From Deltaproteobacteria bacterium (lineage in GTDB: Bacteria; Desulfobacterota_D; UBA1144; Nemesobacterales; N074bin48), in the NCBI GenBank assembly GCA_004356685.1, contig SMWS01000055.1, positions 1 to 5,387 on the forward strand: a stretch of DNA of 5,387 nucleotides. Direction: 5' to 3'. Within the stretch, counting starts at the first letter, position 1. Each line of letters opens with the position of its first letter. Under the pieces are notes generated by a model. The model ran no database searches, was not told where the DNA came from, and saw only the letters and a list, made by a program, of their open reading frames with translations. Positions 4,543-5,387 of this stretch are shown in pieces. Both the position numbers and the translations under genes were made by a program.

Positions 4543-5307
4543 TTAAAGCGTTATTAATTTTACTGAAGCTATAACCAATACTATTGCCAATAAGTATCTT
4601 AAATTCTGATTGTTCATTTTTTTACTTCCTAAGTAAGCTCCAAAAAACCCTCCAACTATGGCAATAGCGACTAAAGCAAAAGACTCTATATTTATTAAAA
4701 CTCCACTACTTATTTGTCCTACTAATCCTGATGCAGAGTTTACCCAAATAAACAGGGCTGAAACTGCTGCAGCTTCTTTCATTTTCCCCCAATGCAACAA
4801 TAGGATTATTGGTGTTAGAATAATGCCTCCACCTATACCTATTAATCCAGAAAAGAAACCAATTATTCCACCAACAACTATTCCTTGCCAAAGTTTTATG
4901 TCCTTAATTTTAGTGCTTTCTTTTCTGCCTGACGGCAAGGTAGGTCCGAATACATTCAGCATTTTAAGGATGGCAAAAATTAACAAAACACCTAATATTT
5001 TTTTATAAAGTGAAGCGTCAACTTCAATCATTCCACCAATAAAAGCCATCGGAATTGAAGCAATAGCAAATGGAATAAACAATTTTCTGTTAAAAAACCC
5101 TTCTTTGTAATAATAATAAAACGCAATAGCTGACACAAAAATATTAAGCAATAATGCTGTTGGTTTCATGACTTCAGGTGCAAAAGAAAATAATGCCATA
5201 AAAGCCAGATAACCACTAGCTCCACCATGACCAACACTTGCATATAAAAACGATACAACAGGCAGAATTAGTAAAAGAAGCCAAATATGGTCTATGTCAA
5301 AAATCAT
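4543..5307 (-). CDS. TSUP (TauE/SafE) family membrane transporter, substrate unknown
   Basis: This is a 254-residue inner-membrane protein with about eight hydrophobic segments, roughly at 7-25, 33-45, 48-66, 75-94, 103-120, 141-170, 178-226 (more than one) and 236-252. It has the duplicated TSUP signature: GHGGASGYLAFMALF (26-40) in the first half and GFFSGLIGIGGGIILTPIILL (150-170) in the second. The family moves small anions, mostly sulfur compounds such as sulfite, sulfoacetate or thiosulfate, often by proton coupling. Its location fused tightly into a Moco operon (ATGA overlap upstream, no gap before mobA) suggests a job linked to Moco or its enzymes: molybdate-like oxyanion uptake, sulfur supply for MoaD, or sulfite export. 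None of these can be chosen from the sequence. A GC-rich repeat-like stretch codes for the loop near 121-129. Confidence 0.9.
   Translation of the reverse strand: MIFDIDHIWLLLLILPVVSFLYASVGHGGASGYLAFMALFSFAPEVMKPTALLLNIFVSAIAFYYYYKEGFFNRKLFIPFAIASIPMAFIGGMIEVDASLYKKILGVLLIFAILKMLNVFGPTLPSGRKESTKIKDIKLWQGIVVGGIIGFFSGLIGIGGGIILTPIILLLHWGKMKEAAAVSALFIWVNSASGLVGQISSGVLINIESFALVAIAIVGGFFGAYLGSKKMNNQNLRYLLAIVLVIASVKLITL
4925..4944. repeat. GC-rich imperfect palindrome inside the TSUP gene
   Basis: CTGCCTGACGGCAAGGTAGG stands out in an AT-rich gene. TGCC and GGCA pair around TGAC, and CTGCCT pairs with AGGTAG apart from one wobble. It resembles the CCTGCCTGCCGGCAGGCAGG-type dispersed repeats I recall from flavobacteria, in a decayed form. 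It encodes PTLPSGR in a predicted loop between the two halves of the transporter, where an insertion would be tolerated. Confidence 0.4.
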
Positions 5308-5387
5308 AATTTATTTATCTTTAAAACCTGTTCATCTAAAAATTTCCAACAGTTTTTATTGATACTTTCAAAAGCAATAACTAAAGA
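5304..5387 (-). CDS. C-terminal end of an unrecognised gene (partial)
   Basis: The frame that enters at 5387 is open for 27 codons and ends in TGA at 5306-5304, overlapping the TSUP start codon as ATGA. The visible end, AFESINKNCWKFLDEQVLKI, looks helical and soluble, with one cysteine and one tryptophan. I do not recognise it. It does not resemble the C-terminus of MoeA or ModA. The overlap makes it very likely the preceding gene of the same operon, so it may be a Moco, nitrate or sulfur metabolism gene. Too little is visible to say more. Confidence 0.7.
   Translation of the reverse strand, partial: SLVIAFESINKNCWKFLDEQVLKINKL

Noticed and set aside
4706..4891. Short minus-strand frames inside the TSUP gene and inside moeB (2795-2992)
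   Set aside because: They are shifted-frame readings of strongly supported genes, with no start signal or family resemblance.
1..5387. CRISPR array, tRNA or rRNA gene, insertion sequence or defence system
   Set aside because: No regularly spaced repeats, RNA gene signatures or transposase or nuclease motifs are visible on either strand. Nearly every base belongs to the Moco cluster.

Overview
This window is an AT-rich stretch of a Bacteroidetes chromosome, most likely from a flavobacterium. The evidence is the AT-rich codon use, the near absence of Shine-Dalgarno sites, the moaC-moaB fusion, and palindromic repeats of the AAAACCTGACAGGT and TCCCGATA/TATCGGGA kind that I remember as common in that group. 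The assignment comes from recognition, not from a database search.

Almost the whole window is one minus-strand gene cluster for making molybdenum cofactor (Moco). In transcription order (right to left) it holds: the 3' end of an unrecognised gene (5387-5304); a TauE/SafE (TSUP) membrane transporter (5307-4543); mobA (4542-3940); moaD (3931-3698); a moeB-type adenylyltransferase fused to a rhodanese domain (3692-2607); moaE (2604-2161); a moaC-moaB fusion (2157-1246); and moaA (1144-137). From the partial gene to moaCB the junctions are an ATGA overlap, then gaps of 0, 8, 5, 2 and 3 bp, so these genes are probably one transcript. moaA follows after 101 bp that carry a small palindrome. At the left edge the 3' end of a polyprenyl diphosphate synthase-like gene runs the opposite way and shares the four bases TTAA with the end of moaA.

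Together the genes cover most of the pathway. MoaA and the MoaC domain turn GTP into cyclic pyranopterin monophosphate. MoeB-rhodanese activates the MoaD C-terminal Gly-Gly and probably supplies its sulfur. MoaD and MoaE form molybdopterin synthase. The MoaB domain is expected to adenylylate molybdopterin, and MobA adds GMP to make the guanine dinucleotide form used by DMSO-reductase-family enzymes such as nitrate reductases. MoeA (molybdate insertion) and a recognisable molybdate transporter are not visible here. The TSUP transporter, tightly packed in the operon, is the least expected member.

The pathway itself is well known and I see no new system. The points worth a second look are: a 33-bp perfect palindrome forming the coding 3' end of mobA; an SD-like GGAGG made by the Gly-Gly codons of moaD and able to pair with the upstream Pro-Pro codons; loss of zinc cysteines in MoeB; a shifted lysine in MoaE; moaE and moaCB lying in one frame with a single TAG between them; and recurrent AAC-rich leaders before several start codons.
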